Positions 36,667 through 45,653 of a DNA stretch of 64,000 nt are shown in pieces. The translations under genes were made by a program, and so were the position numbers. Every line of letters begins with the position of its first letter. The stretch's first letter is position 1. The DNA is from Clostridium sp. (GTDB taxonomy: Bacteria; Bacillota; Clostridia; Clostridiales; Clostridiaceae). A model generated the notes under the pieces. That model had not been told where the DNA came from. It did no database searches and saw only the letters and a program-made list of their open reading frames with translations. The DNA is taken from assembly GCF_017888565.1 (NCBI RefSeq), contig NZ_JAGHFX010000097.1, forward strand, positions 1 to 64,000. Reading direction: 5' to 3'.

Positions 36667-37638
36667 ATGAAAGATAAGTATGATAGAGAAATAGACTATT
36701 TAAGAATTTCATTAACTGATAATTGTAACTTAAGATGTATATATTGTATGGAAGAAAAGAATAATACCTTTCTTAAAAATGAAGATAAATTAACTAATGA
36801 TGAAATATATAGAATAGTATGCGAAAGTGCAAAGCTTGGAATAAAAAAAGTTAGATTTACTGGTGGAGAACCTTTAGTTAGAAAAGATATAGTAGAGCTT
36901 ATGCAAAGAATAAATACAATACAAGGTATAGAGGAAATATACTTAACTACAAATGGAATATTGCTTGAGGAAAACGCAGAAATTCTTGCAAAAGCAGGAT
37001 TAAAAGGTGTTAATATAAGTTTAGACTCATTAAGAGAAGAAACATTTAAAAGATTAACTAGATTAGGAGACTTAAAAAAGGTATTAGCAGCAATAGATAA
37101 ATGTATTTCACTTGGAATAAAAGTGAAATTGAATACAGTTATGATAGAAGATATTAATGATGATGAAATAATAGATTTTGTAAATTTAACATTACAAAAA
37201 CCCATAGATGTGAGATTTATAGAGCTTATGCCTATTGGGGTAGGAAGTAAATATAAAGGAATTAATAATGAAGCTATTATAGAATTTATAAAAAATAATT
37301 ATAAAAATTTTGAAGAAGTTAAAAGAATTAAGAGTGGTGGACCAGCAGCTTATATAAAATTAGAAGGTGCTAAAGGTAAGATTGGATTTATTAGTGCTAT
37401 AAGCAATTGTTTTTGTGAGGATTGTAATAGAATTAGATTAACTTCAGAAGGATTTTTAAAGCAATGTTTACATTTTAATTATGGGATTGATTTAAAAGAA
37501 CTGATTAGAAATGGAGCTTCTGATAATGAATTATCAATTGCAATAGAAAAGAGTATTTTTGATAAACCAGAAAAACATTTATTCATGAAAAATAGTAAGG
37601 ATAAAGAATTAAAATTTATGAATCAAATTGGAGGGTAA
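36667..37638 (+). CDS. moaA: GTP 3',8-cyclase (radical SAM)
   Basis: Radical SAM enzyme starting molybdopterin synthesis from GTP. 323 residues. The SAM cluster CxxxCxxC is at C20, C24 and C27; the second [4Fe-4S] site lies in NCFCEDCNRIRLTSEGFLKQ. The C-terminus ends in the conserved Gly-Gly needed for activity. FTGGEPLVRKD and STISLDS-like segments are present. No strong ribosome binding site is seen, so it may depend on coupling with moaC 18 bases upstream. Confidence 0.96.
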   Translation: MKDKYDREIDYLRISLTDNCNLRCIYCMEEKNNTFLKNEDKLTNDEIYRIVCESAKLGIKKVRFTGGEPLVRKDIVELMQRINTIQGIEEIYLTTNGILLEENAEILAKAGLKGVNISLDSLREETFKRLTRLGDLKKVLAAIDKCISLGIKVKLNTVMIEDINDDEIIDFVNLTLQKPIDVRFIELMPIGVGSKYKGINNEAIIEFIKNNYKNFEEVKRIKSGGPAAYIKLEGAKGKIGFISAISNCFCEDCNRIRLTSEGFLKQCLHFNYGIDLKELIRNGASDNELSIAIEKSIFDKPEKHLFMKNSKDKELKFMNQIGG

Positions 37639-37642
37639 GAAT

Positions 37643-38098
37643 ATGAGCAAAGTTTTAGCTATATGTACAAGTAAACATAAGGGAACTTTAAAAAATGAGG
37701 TTGAAGAAGCAAATTTCATAGAGGAATTTGGAATAGAAGGTGATGCTCATGCTGGTAAGTGGCATAGACAAGTGAGTTTATTAGCTTTTGAAAAGATTGA
37801 TGAATTTAGAAATAAAGGCGGAAATGTTGATTTTGGTGCATTTGGGGAAAATTTAGTTGTTGATGGAATAGAATTAAATAAACTCCCAGTTGGACAAAGG
37901 TTAACAGTTGGAGAAGTACTTTTAGAAGTAACTCAAATTGGTAAGGAATGTCATGATAAATGTGCTATATACTATCAGGTCGGAGAATGTATAATGCCTA
38001 AGAATGGAATATTTACTAGAGTACTAAAAGGTGGAAAAGTAAGAGTTGGAGATAAATGTACTTTATTAGATAATGAAAAAAAAGTATTTACATTATAA
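37643..38098 (+). CDS. MOSC domain protein
   Basis: Stand-alone MOSC domain of 151 residues (ATG 37643, GGAGGG seven bases upstream). MOSC domains bind molybdenum cofactor or carry sulfur on a conserved Cys. Visible: GIEGDAHAGKWHRQVSLLA, FGAFGENLVVDGI, and IGKECHDKCAIY, whose CHDKC gives the candidate sulfur-bearing cysteines. Last gene of the Mo-cofactor run, overlapping no neighbour but only four bases after moaA. Exact reaction unknown; cofactor sulfuration or insertion is likely. Confidence 0.9.
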   Translation: MSKVLAICTSKHKGTLKNEVEEANFIEEFGIEGDAHAGKWHRQVSLLAFEKIDEFRNKGGNVDFGAFGENLVVDGIELNKLPVGQRLTVGEVLLEVTQIGKECHDKCAIYYQVGECIMPKNGIFTRVLKGGKVRVGDKCTLLDNEKKVFTL

Positions 38099-38103
38099 TA
38101 AAG

Positions 38104-38152
38104 AAACATCTAGATATTAGATTTTAATAATCAAGTATCTAGATGTTTTTTA
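38104..38152 (+). terminator. Terminator of Mo-cofactor operon
   Basis: Perfect 13-bp stem AAACATCTAGATA/TATCTAGATGTTT (38104-38116 with 38136-38148) followed by TTT. The remaining 254 bases to the next gene are AT-rich, and I found no TGTGA-N6-TCACA site there. Confidence 0.9.
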
Positions 38153-38406
38153 TTTATACGAAAGTATAAAAGTTTGAAATTTTAAAAATTAAATTATTGA
38201 TGGTGTTAGAATTTTAATATTTAAGAATACACTAATTTTATAGTTATGGTTTGCTAATTTTTAATTAGATAGATATAAGTTTTTGTTGCTCTCAAAAGCT
38301 ATGAATGAATAAGTAAATTTATACATACCCAGTTGTTTAATATGTATATAATAAGCGAATAATACTAATAATAGCTATAAAATGTTTAATGAAGAGGAGT
38401 AAAAAT

Positions 38407-40491
38407 ATGAAAGTTGTTAGATCTACTTGTAACTATTGTTCTATAGCATGTAATTTTGATTTTCATGTTGAAGATGACGGATTTATACAAAGGGTTAAGC
38501 CAGCAAAGGATTATCCTGTAAATAGAGGCTTTTGTTGCGTTAAGGGGCTGAACTTAGATAAACAAAATACTATATATGAAAATCCAGTATTACCACTTTT
38601 AAGAAATGAAAAGGGAAAGCTAGAACATATATCTTGGGATAAAGCATTTAATATATTTGCAGAAAGAGTAAAAAAAATTCAAGATAAATACGGTAAAGAA
38701 AGCTTTGCATTTTTAAGCACGGGACAGTTATGTACAGAAGAAATGGCATTAGCAGGGCATATTGGAAGAACATTTCTAGGTGGAAATGGAGATGGTAATA
38801 CTAGACTTTGTATGGCAACAGCTGTTGTTGCATATAAACAAAGTTTTGGATTTGATTCCCCACCATATACATTTGAAGATTTAGAACTATCTGATGTAAT
38901 GGTATTTATAGGATGCAATCCTGTTGTGGCTCATCCAATTCTTTGGAGCAGAGTAATAAAGAATAGGAACAAAGATAAAAAAATTATTACTATAGATCCA
39001 AGAAGAAGTGAAACAGTTACTAATTCAGATATGTGGATAGATTTAAAACCAAAAAGTGATTTAAGACTTTTATATACATTAGCGAATATATTGATTGAAA
39101 AAGGTTGGATAGATGAAGAGTTTATAAAAAACAGTACAGAAGATTTTGAAGGTTTTAAAAAACATGTTAAAAAATATGATGTAAATGATGTTGAAGAGTA
39201 TACAGGAATTTCAAAAGGAAGAGTATTAGAATTAGCTAAAATAATACATGAAGGTAAAAGAGTATCACTTTGGTGGACTATGGGAGTAAATCAAGGATAT
39301 CAAGCAGTTAGAACTGCACAAGCAGTAATAAATTTAGCTCTTATGACTGGGAATATTGGTAAACCAGGTACTGGAGCAAATTCAATAACAGGTCAGTGTA
39401 ATGCTATGGGTTCAAGATTATTTAGTAATACTACTGGACTTTATGGTGGCGGAGAATATACTGATAAAGCTAGAAGAAAAGTTGTAGCTAAAGCTTTAGA
39501 AATTGATGAGGATATGCTACCTAAAAAGCCTACAATACCATATAATGCAATAATTGAAGGTATAAACAATGGAACAATAAAAGCTCTTTGGGTATTAGCA
39601 ACAAACCCAGTTGTTTCATGGATAAATAGTTTGGAATTTAAAAAAGCAGCCGAAAAATTAGAGTTTTTAGCAGTGCAGGATATTTATAGTGATACAGAAA
39701 CATCTAAATATGCCCATCTTATATTACCTTCAACAAATGGACTGAAAAAAGAAGGTGTGCTAATAAATACAGAAAGAAGATTATCTAAAATTCAACCAGT
39801 ACTTGAAAAGAGAAAAGATGAGTTAAGTGATTATGATATTTTACTAGGAATAGGAAAAGCTCTTGGAATGGGAAGTCTTTTAGATAAATGGAAAACACCT
39901 AAAGATGCCTTTGAAGTATTAAAAGAATGCACTAGGAATATGCCTTGTGATATAACTGGTGTAAGTTATGATATGTTAAAAGATTCTAAGGGGGTTCAAT
40001 GGCCTTTTAAAGAAGGCGATGATATTGAAAAGGAAGAAAGAAGATTGTTTGAAGATAAAAAGTTTTATACTCCAAATAAAAAGGCAAAATTTATTTATGA
40101 AGATATTATGAGTCCTCCTTTTGAACAAAATGAAGAATATCCATATATTTTAAATACAGGTAGAGGAACTGTTGGGCAATGGCATACACAAACAAGAACA
40201 AGAGAAATTCCTGATGTAGAAGCAATTATAATGAAAGAGGGATACATAAATCTTAATACGGACTTGGCAGAGGAGCTTGATATTAAAGAAAATGATATTG
40301 TTAAAGTAAGCTCGCCAAATGGAGTAAGTAACAAATTCCTTGTTAAGTTAAGTAGAACTGTAAAAAAAGACCAACTTTATGCGCCAATGCATTATATAGA
40401 AGCAAATTCTGTACTACCATCAATATTTGATACATATTCAAAGGAACCTAATTACAAATATGGTCCAGTAAAAATAGAAAAAATTAATTAG
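38407..40491 (+). CDS. Nitrate reductase catalytic subunit (Mo-bisMGD), copy 2
   Basis: Paralog of the protein at 27832 with almost the same length (694 residues from ATG 38407, which has AGAGGAG eight bases upstream). [4Fe-4S] ligands C8, C11, C15 and C43 or C44; Mo ligand Cys135 in GNTRLCMATAVV. Most motif regions are identical to copy 1, for example the WWTMGVNQGYQAVRTAQ segment. It heads a second operon with ferredoxin-like, FAD and TDT channel genes. The second copy might differ in expression or substrate (nitrate against another oxyanion). Confidence 0.87.
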   Translation: MKVVRSTCNYCSIACNFDFHVEDDGFIQRVKPAKDYPVNRGFCCVKGLNLDKQNTIYENPVLPLLRNEKGKLEHISWDKAFNIFAERVKKIQDKYGKESFAFLSTGQLCTEEMALAGHIGRTFLGGNGDGNTRLCMATAVVAYKQSFGFDSPPYTFEDLELSDVMVFIGCNPVVAHPILWSRVIKNRNKDKKIITIDPRRSETVTNSDMWIDLKPKSDLRLLYTLANILIEKGWIDEEFIKNSTEDFEGFKKHVKKYDVNDVEEYTGISKGRVLELAKIIHEGKRVSLWWTMGVNQGYQAVRTAQAVINLALMTGNIGKPGTGANSITGQCNAMGSRLFSNTTGLYGGGEYTDKARRKVVAKALEIDEDMLPKKPTIPYNAIIEGINNGTIKALWVLATNPVVSWINSLEFKKAAEKLEFLAVQDIYSDTETSKYAHLILPSTNGLKKEGVLINTERRLSKIQPVLEKRKDELSDYDILLGIGKALGMGSLLDKWKTPKDAFEVLKECTRNMPCDITGVSYDMLKDSKGVQWPFKEGDDIEKEERRLFEDKKFYTPNKKAKFIYEDIMSPPFEQNEEYPYILNTGRGTVGQWHTQTRTREIPDVEAIIMKEGYINLNTDLAEELDIKENDIVKVSSPNGVSNKFLVKLSRTVKKDQLYAPMHYIEANSVLPSIFDTYSKEPNYKYGPVKIEKIN

Positions 40492-40500
40492 GAGATTATT

Positions 40501-40914
40501 ATGAAAAGAATAAAAATCGATAGAAAGAAATGTATAGGATGTTTAACTTGTACTACTGCTTGCAAGGTCTCTCATGGCTCTAGAGATACAAGAGGAAGAA
40601 TAGTTATTAATAGTGAAGGAAGATATGCACCAATTTACTGCAGACATTGCACAAGACCGGAGTGTGTATATTCATGTCCAACAGGGGCAATGCGAAGAGA
40701 TGATGAAAGTGGATATGTTATTTATGATAAAAGCCGATGTGCAACATGCTATATGTGCATTATGGGTTGTCCGTATGGAGTATTAAAAATGGATTATCAA
40801 ACTAATAGAGAAGTAATGAAATGTGATATGTGTTTATCTACAGATACTAAATATCCACATTGTGTAGATAGATGTCCTATGGGAGCATTAACCTTAGAGG
40901 AGGTATATAAATAA
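40501..40914 (+). CDS. Four-cluster ferredoxin-like electron transfer subunit, copy 2
   Basis: Paralog of the protein at 29928, 137 residues. Sixteen cysteines: 11/14/17/21, 47/50/55/59, 80/83/86/90 and 108/111/121/125, so four [4Fe-4S] clusters. The second group has the normal CP (YSCPTG), unlike copy 1, and a two-residue insertion lies in the last group. AGGAG ribosome binding site nine bases after the reductase stop. Its stop overlaps the FAD gene start as TAATG, mirroring operon 1. Confidence 0.92.
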   Translation: MKRIKIDRKKCIGCLTCTTACKVSHGSRDTRGRIVINSEGRYAPIYCRHCTRPECVYSCPTGAMRRDDESGYVIYDKSRCATCYMCIMGCPYGVLKMDYQTNREVMKCDMCLSTDTKYPHCVDRCPMGALTLEEVYK

Positions 40915-42137
40915 TGGCATATGTTATAGTAGGTGCATCAGCATCTGGAATTAATGCAGCAAGAACAATTCGAGAACATGATAAAGATGCAGAAATAACT
41001 TTAGTATCTAAAGATGATCATGTTTATTCAAGATGTATACTTCATCATTTTTTAGATGGAAGAAGAGATATAGAAGATTTAGACTTTTCACCAGACAATT
41101 TTTTTGAAATGTATAAAATAAAATGGATAAAAGGAGTAGAAGTTATTGGAATAGATATAAAAGAAAAATTATTAAAGTTATCTAATGAAGATAGTTTAAC
41201 TTATGATAAAGTTTTACTTGCTACTGGATCATCGTCATTTTTACCTCCAATAGAAAATTTAAGAAGTGCTAATAATGTAATAGGATTAAGGAATTTAGAT
41301 GATGCTATAAAAATTAAAAATATTGTGCGAAAAGTGAAAAATGTTGCGATTTTAGGTGCAGGACTTGTTGGTGTTGATGCGTTAGCAGGATTATTAGATT
41401 ACAATTTAAATATAACATTGATTGAAATGGGTGATAGACTTCTGCCACTTCAATTAGATAAATATGCTGCAAATATATATGAAGAAAGATTAAAAAAAGA
41501 AGGAGTAAATTTGAAGTTTGGTGTAAGAGCAGAAAAAGTGATTGTAGATGATGAAAATAATCCTATCTCTATAAAACTTAATACTGGAGAAGAAGTACCA
41601 TGTGAATTGATAATTGCTTGTACGGGAGTTAGAGCCAATGTAGGATTTTTGAAAGATAGTGGAATAGAATGTGACAAGTTTGGTCTTATAATAAATGCAA
41701 AAGGTGAAACAAATGTCAGAGATGTTTATGGCGCAGGAGATGTAACAGGAAGAAATCCAATATGGCCAACAGCAGTTAAAGAAGGTATGATAGCTGCAAA
41801 TAATATGGTTGGTAAAGAAACATTTATGGAAGATTATTTTGGAAGTAAAAATACAATGAATTTTTGTGGAGTGGCTACTATGTCATTAGGTATGGTTGTT
41901 AAGCCAGATGAAAGTTATGAAGAAATAACGGATATTGACGGGAAAGATTATAAAAAGATAATTTATAAAGATGGAGCAATTTATGGAGCTATAGTGCAAG
42001 GAGATTTATCATATGTTGGGGTTTTGACGCAACTTATAAAACAAAAAATAAATGTTGATAGAGTTAAAAAAACTTTGTTTGATATTGATTATTCAGACTT
42101 CTTTAATGAAACAGAAAACTTAGAGTTTGTATACTAA
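40914..42137 (+). CDS. FAD-dependent NAD(P)H oxidoreductase of nitrate reductase operon, copy 2
   Basis: Paralog of the protein at 30335, 407 residues, one shorter. The FAD motif is GASASGINAA, the NAD(P)H motif VAILGAGLVGVDA and the second FAD motif DVYGAGDVTGRNPIWP; the KNTMNF(C/V)GVATMSLG segment is shared with copy 1. Expected to pass electrons from NAD(P)H to the ferredoxin-like subunit. No terminator separates it from the TDT gene 24 bases on, so the channel belongs to this operon. Confidence 0.9.
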   Translation: MAYVIVGASASGINAARTIREHDKDAEITLVSKDDHVYSRCILHHFLDGRRDIEDLDFSPDNFFEMYKIKWIKGVEVIGIDIKEKLLKLSNEDSLTYDKVLLATGSSSFLPPIENLRSANNVIGLRNLDDAIKIKNIVRKVKNVAILGAGLVGVDALAGLLDYNLNITLIEMGDRLLPLQLDKYAANIYEERLKKEGVNLKFGVRAEKVIVDDENNPISIKLNTGEEVPCELIIACTGVRANVGFLKDSGIECDKFGLIINAKGETNVRDVYGAGDVTGRNPIWPTAVKEGMIAANNMVGKETFMEDYFGSKNTMNFCGVATMSLGMVVKPDESYEEITDIDGKDYKKIIYKDGAIYGAIVQGDLSYVGVLTQLIKQKINVDRVKKTLFDIDYSDFFNETENLEFVY

Positions 42138-42161
42138 AGAAAAATGAAAAAGGAGTATATT

Positions 42162-43112
42162 ATGGAGAATAAATCTCTGTTAAAAAAGATAAAAAATATG
42201 CCTGTACCAATTTTACCAACAATGGTTGGAGCAGCTACTTTATCTAATGTATATCAAATTTTGGGATATACATGGATAAGGCACATAACAATGGTATGTG
42301 CAACTATAATATTAATTGCTTATGTTATAAAGATAACAATTTATTTTGACACATGTAAAAGTGAATACAGTAATACAGTTCCTTCAAGTTTATATGCAGG
42401 ATTTACTATGATATTAATGATATTAGGATCTTATTATTTTGATTTTAATGAAATAATAGGAAAGGGCCTGTGGTATATAGGTATAATATTACATGCAATA
42501 CATATAATAATTTTCACGTATAAAAATGTATTTCCAGGAGTAGATAAAGAAACGTTTGTTCCAAGTTGGTTTGTAACATATAATGGTATAATGGTTTCGA
42601 CTGTAGTTGGAATTCCTATGAAGGAACCTTTTATTTGTAAGATTATAGTGTATTATGGGATTGTAGTTTTTTTATTAATAATACCGTTTATGATTTCTAG
42701 GTTAAGGAAAGAGCCTATAAATGATGCCTTATTTCATACTCAAGCTATATTATTAGCGCCATCAAGCCTTTGTTTGGTAGGTTATTTAAATTTTATAGAT
42801 AATCCTAATAAGATATTTGTATATATTCTTTACTCAATAATATTTTTAACACTATTATTTATTTTATATATGTTGCCTAAGTTTTTTTCTTACAATTTTA
42901 CGCCAGGGTTTGCAGGTTTAACATTCCCTATGGCAATAGGTATAGTTGCATCAATTAAAGCATCTTCATTTTTTATAAAATTGAATAATCATTTTTTAGG
43001 GTATGCTATAAAAGAAGTAAGTGGAATACAAATATATATTACTACAACGATAATAGCATATGTTTTGTATAAATTTGTATACATATTATTTAAAAGTTTA
43101 AGAACTAATTAA
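42162..43112 (+). CDS. TDT/TehA (SLAC1-like) family transporter, copy 1
   Basis: Polytopic membrane protein of 316 residues with about ten hydrophobic helices, matching the TDT family (tellurite-resistance/dicarboxylate transporters, TehA). Start ATG 42162 has AAAGGAG upstream. Shared with copy 2: PVPILPTMVGAATLSN at the start, FVPSWFVTYNG, HTQAILLAPSSLC and FTPGFAGLTFPMAIG. TehA relatives in plants (SLAC1) are anion channels that pass nitrate. Placement at the end of a nitrate reductase operon suggests nitrate uptake or nitrite export. Confidence 0.88.
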   Translation: MENKSLLKKIKNMPVPILPTMVGAATLSNVYQILGYTWIRHITMVCATIILIAYVIKITIYFDTCKSEYSNTVPSSLYAGFTMILMILGSYYFDFNEIIGKGLWYIGIILHAIHIIIFTYKNVFPGVDKETFVPSWFVTYNGIMVSTVVGIPMKEPFICKIIVYYGIVVFLLIIPFMISRLRKEPINDALFHTQAILLAPSSLCLVGYLNFIDNPNKIFVYILYSIIFLTLLFILYMLPKFFSYNFTPGFAGLTFPMAIGIVASIKASSFFIKLNNHFLGYAIKEVSGIQIYITTTIIAYVLYKFVYILFKSLRTN

Positions 43113-43117
43113 ATAAG

Positions 43118-43177
43118 AATATTACACTTCATTAAGCTAGATATTATTATAGTTAAGAGAAGTGTAGTATTTTTTTA
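43118..43177 (+). terminator. Terminator of nitrate reductase operon 2
   Basis: Thirteen-bp stem (43118-43130 with 43159-43171, one G-T pair), a 28-nt loop and a T-tract TTTTTTTA. Confidence 0.85.
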
Positions 43178-43197
43178 TTTTAATAAAAATGATAATT

Positions 43198-43239
43198 TGT
43201 GATAAATATCACGGAAATTATATTTATTAGTGATATAAT
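43198..43239 (+). promoter_or_regulatory. CRP/FNR-type operator and promoter of second TDT gene
   Basis: TGTGATAAATATCACG (43198-43213) matches TGTGA-N6-TCACA with one end mismatch. A perfect -10 TATAAT lies at 43234-43239, so the palindrome centre falls at about -41 and no -35 box is seen. Half-site, spacing and geometry match those before the first nitrate reductase operon (27731). Confidence 0.75.
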
Positions 43240-43358
43240 GCTAGTGTTGAATTATGATAAAAGATCTTTTATACATATATAAGTGAAAAAATTAACAATA
43301 AGTATTGAAATTATAATGTGAATTTAATAGAATAATTAAAACTAGCTTAGGAGGAATT

Positions 43359-44309
43359 ATGAAAAATAATTTAATTTTTAGAAAAATAGAAAAATTACCT
43401 GTTCCAATATTACCTACAATGGTAGGAGCAGCAACATTATCAAATATTTATTCATCATTAGGATATACTTGGGTAAGACATTTAACAATGTGGATAGCAA
43501 CTGGTATTTTAATAGCATATTTGATTAAAATTTTAGCATTCTATCCTACTTGTAAAAAAGAATATTCAAACACAGTTCCAGCTAGTCTTTATGCAGGAAT
43601 AACTATGATAACTATGATATTAGGTGGTTATTACTTTGACTATAATAATTCTTTTGGAAAAATGCTATGGATTACAGGAGTGTTATTACATACAGTACAT
43701 ATAATTATATTTACATATAGAAATGTTATTAAAGGAGTAAATAAAGATACATTTGTTCCAAGCTGGTTTGTAACTTATAATGGTTTAATGGTTTCAACAG
43801 TTGTAGGTTCTGTAATGAAAGAACCTTTAATAAGCAAGATAGTACTATACTATGGTATAATAGTATTATTATTAATATTACCATTCATGATTATAAGATT
43901 AAGAACACAACCTTTAAAAGAAGCATTTTTTCATACACAAGCAATATTATTAGCACCATCAAGCCTTTGTGTAGTTAGTTATATAAATGTCGTTGAAGAG
44001 CCTAATAAAATTCTATTATATTTATTATATATTTTAGTGTTAAGTACACTTTTATTTGTAGTGTACAAGCTACCGAAATTTTTCTCTTATAAATTTACTC
44101 CAGCTTTTGCAGGATTAACATTTCCAATGGCAATAGGTACTTTGGCTTCAATTAAAATGTCAGGTTTTTTAATTAATGATGGATATGAAATAATAGGAAA
44201 TATCATAAAGCAAATATCAGGAATACAAATATATATTACTACAGGCATAATAACATTTGTTCTATTTAATTTTTTTACTATGTTTATGAAAAATATTAAA
44301 GAAAATTAA
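43359..44309 (+). CDS. TDT/TehA (SLAC1-like) family transporter, copy 2
   Basis: Second TDT-family membrane protein, also exactly 316 residues and closely similar to copy 1 through all helices (PVPILPTMVGAATLSN, FVPSWFVTYNG, HTQAILLAPSSLC, FTPAFAGLTFPMAIG). AGGAGG ribosome binding site before the ATG. Unlike copy 1 it has its own promoter, with a CRP/FNR-type site, and its own terminator. It is probably an anion channel or uniporter; nitrate or nitrite is the likely ion given the neighbours, though formate or dicarboxylates are possible. Confidence 0.88.
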   Translation: MKNNLIFRKIEKLPVPILPTMVGAATLSNIYSSLGYTWVRHLTMWIATGILIAYLIKILAFYPTCKKEYSNTVPASLYAGITMITMILGGYYFDYNNSFGKMLWITGVLLHTVHIIIFTYRNVIKGVNKDTFVPSWFVTYNGLMVSTVVGSVMKEPLISKIVLYYGIIVLLLILPFMIIRLRTQPLKEAFFHTQAILLAPSSLCVVSYINVVEEPNKILLYLLYILVLSTLLFVVYKLPKFFSYKFTPAFAGLTFPMAIGTLASIKMSGFLINDGYEIIGNIIKQISGIQIYITTGIITFVLFNFFTMFMKNIKEN

Positions 44310-44323
44310 AATATGTTTAATTT

Positions 44324-44365
44324 AAAAGAAATTGTATAATAATAATGATACAATTTCTTTTTTTA
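44324..44365 (+). terminator. Terminator of second TDT gene
   Basis: Perfect 14-bp stem AAAAGAAATTGTAT/ATACAATTTCTTTT (44324-44337 with 44348-44361) followed by TTT. Confidence 0.9.
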
Positions 44366-44463
44366 TAATTCAAAAAATATATTCACAAATTAATAGAAAT
44401 AGAGTATTATATAATTATAAAATAAACATATCGGAATAGTGGGATAAATAAGGAGAGGTTAAA

Positions 44464-45390
44464 ATGAAAATAGCAAAAAGTTTAGTTGAATTAATAGGGA
44501 ATACACCATTACTAGAATTATCTAATTATAATAAGGAAAAGAACACTTTAGCGACTATTATAGGTAAATTAGAATATTTCAATCCAGGAGGTAGTGTAAA
44601 AGATAGAATTGGATATGGAATGATAATTGATGCAGAAAAAAATGGAGTTTTAAATAAAGGCTCTGTAATTATAGAACCTACAAGTGGAAACACAGGAATA
44701 GCTTTAGCATTTGTTTCTGCTGCAAAAGGGTATAGATTAATATTAACTATGCCAGAAACTATGAGTTTAGAAAGAAGAAATCTTTTAAAGGCTTTAGGGG
44801 CTGAATTGGTTCTTACTCCTGGATCAGAAGGGATGAAGGGAGCAATAGCTAAGGCAAATGAACTTAAGGGCACAATAGAAAATTCAGTTATCCTACAACA
44901 ATTTGAAAATCCATCTAATCCTGAAATTCATAGAAAAACTACAGCTGAAGAAATATTAAGAGATACAGATGGAAAGGTTGATATATTTGTAGGCGGAGTT
45001 GGTACAGGCGGAACAATTACTGGAGTAGGAGAAGTTTTAAAAGCTAAAAATCCTAATGTAAAAATAGTAGCTGTTGAGCCAACAAATTCTCAAGTTATTG
45101 CAGGTGGAAAGCCAGGACCTCATAAAATACAAGGAATAGGAGCAGGATTTATACCACAAAATCTAAATGTTTCAATAATAGATGAAGTAATTGCAGTAGA
45201 AAATGAAGATGCTTTTAAAGCTTCTAAAGATATTGCTAGAACAGAAGGATTGTTAGTTGGAATTTCAGCAGGAGCAGCTATAGTAGCAGCTACAGAACTT
45301 GCAAAGAGAGAAGAAAATAAGGATAAAAATATTGTGGTTCTATTACCAGATACAGGAGAAAGATATTTATCAACTGATTTATATAAATAA
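44464..45390 (+). CDS. cysK: Cysteine synthase A (O-acetylserine sulfhydrylase)
   Basis: PLP enzyme making cysteine from O-acetylserine and sulfide, 308 residues. The PLP lysine is Lys46 in [11 protein letters not shown]; the substrate loop [11 protein letters not shown] and the phosphate-binding [12 protein letters not shown] are intact, as is GISAGAA near the C-terminus. GGAGAGG ribosome binding site. An Rrf2-type regulator follows about 260 bases downstream. In Bacillus and Staphylococcus CysK partners the Rrf2 repressor CymR, so this pairing suggests the same control. Confidence 0.96.
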   Translation: MKIAKSLVELIGNTPLLELSNYNKEKNTLATIIGKLEYFNPGGSVKDRIGYGMIIDAEKNGVLNKGSVIIEPTSGNTGIALAFVSAAKGYRLILTMPETMSLERRNLLKALGAELVLTPGSEGMKGAIAKANELKGTIENSVILQQFENPSNPEIHRKTTAEEILRDTDGKVDIFVGGVGTGGTITGVGEVLKAKNPNVKIVAVEPTNSQVIAGGKPGPHKIQGIGAGFIPQNLNVSIIDEVIAVENEDAFKASKDIARTEGLLVGISAGAAIVAATELAKREENKDKNIVVLLPDTGERYLSTDLYK

Positions 45391-45397
45391 TTCTAAT

Positions 45398-45431
45398 AAA
45401 GTCATTGCTATTTATAGTGGTGGCTTTTATT
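45398..45431 (+). terminator. Terminator of cysK
   Basis: Thirteen-pair stem with several G-T pairs (45398-45410 with 45415-45427), TTTA loop, TTATT after it. Confidence 0.7.
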
Positions 45432-45653
45432 ATTAAATATATGAGTTATAATAAAGATTATGTTCATAATTAAAAGATGTAATAATGAATAGAATTTAGA
45501 TAAGGATATTATTTAATAATAAGAAATTATAGTATATACTTTTAAATTTGCTATTTAAATTGTTTAAATTCAATAACTATTTATTTGATATTATATTTTT
45601 GTTTGGATATATATTAATTGAAATATATAAAATAAAAAGGAAAAGGTGATTAT

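Noticed and set aside
38153..38406. Search for a CRP/FNR-type palindrome before nitrate reductase operon 2
   Set aside because: No TGTGA or TCACA half-site pair is present; only a short CTAATT-TTT-AATTAG repeat, which is common in AT-rich DNA.
27832..40491. Formate dehydrogenase identity for the two molybdoproteins
   Set aside because: The Mo-ligand context is RLCMAT, as in nitrate reductases; formate dehydrogenases have Sec or Cys followed by His, and no in-frame UGA or SECIS is present.
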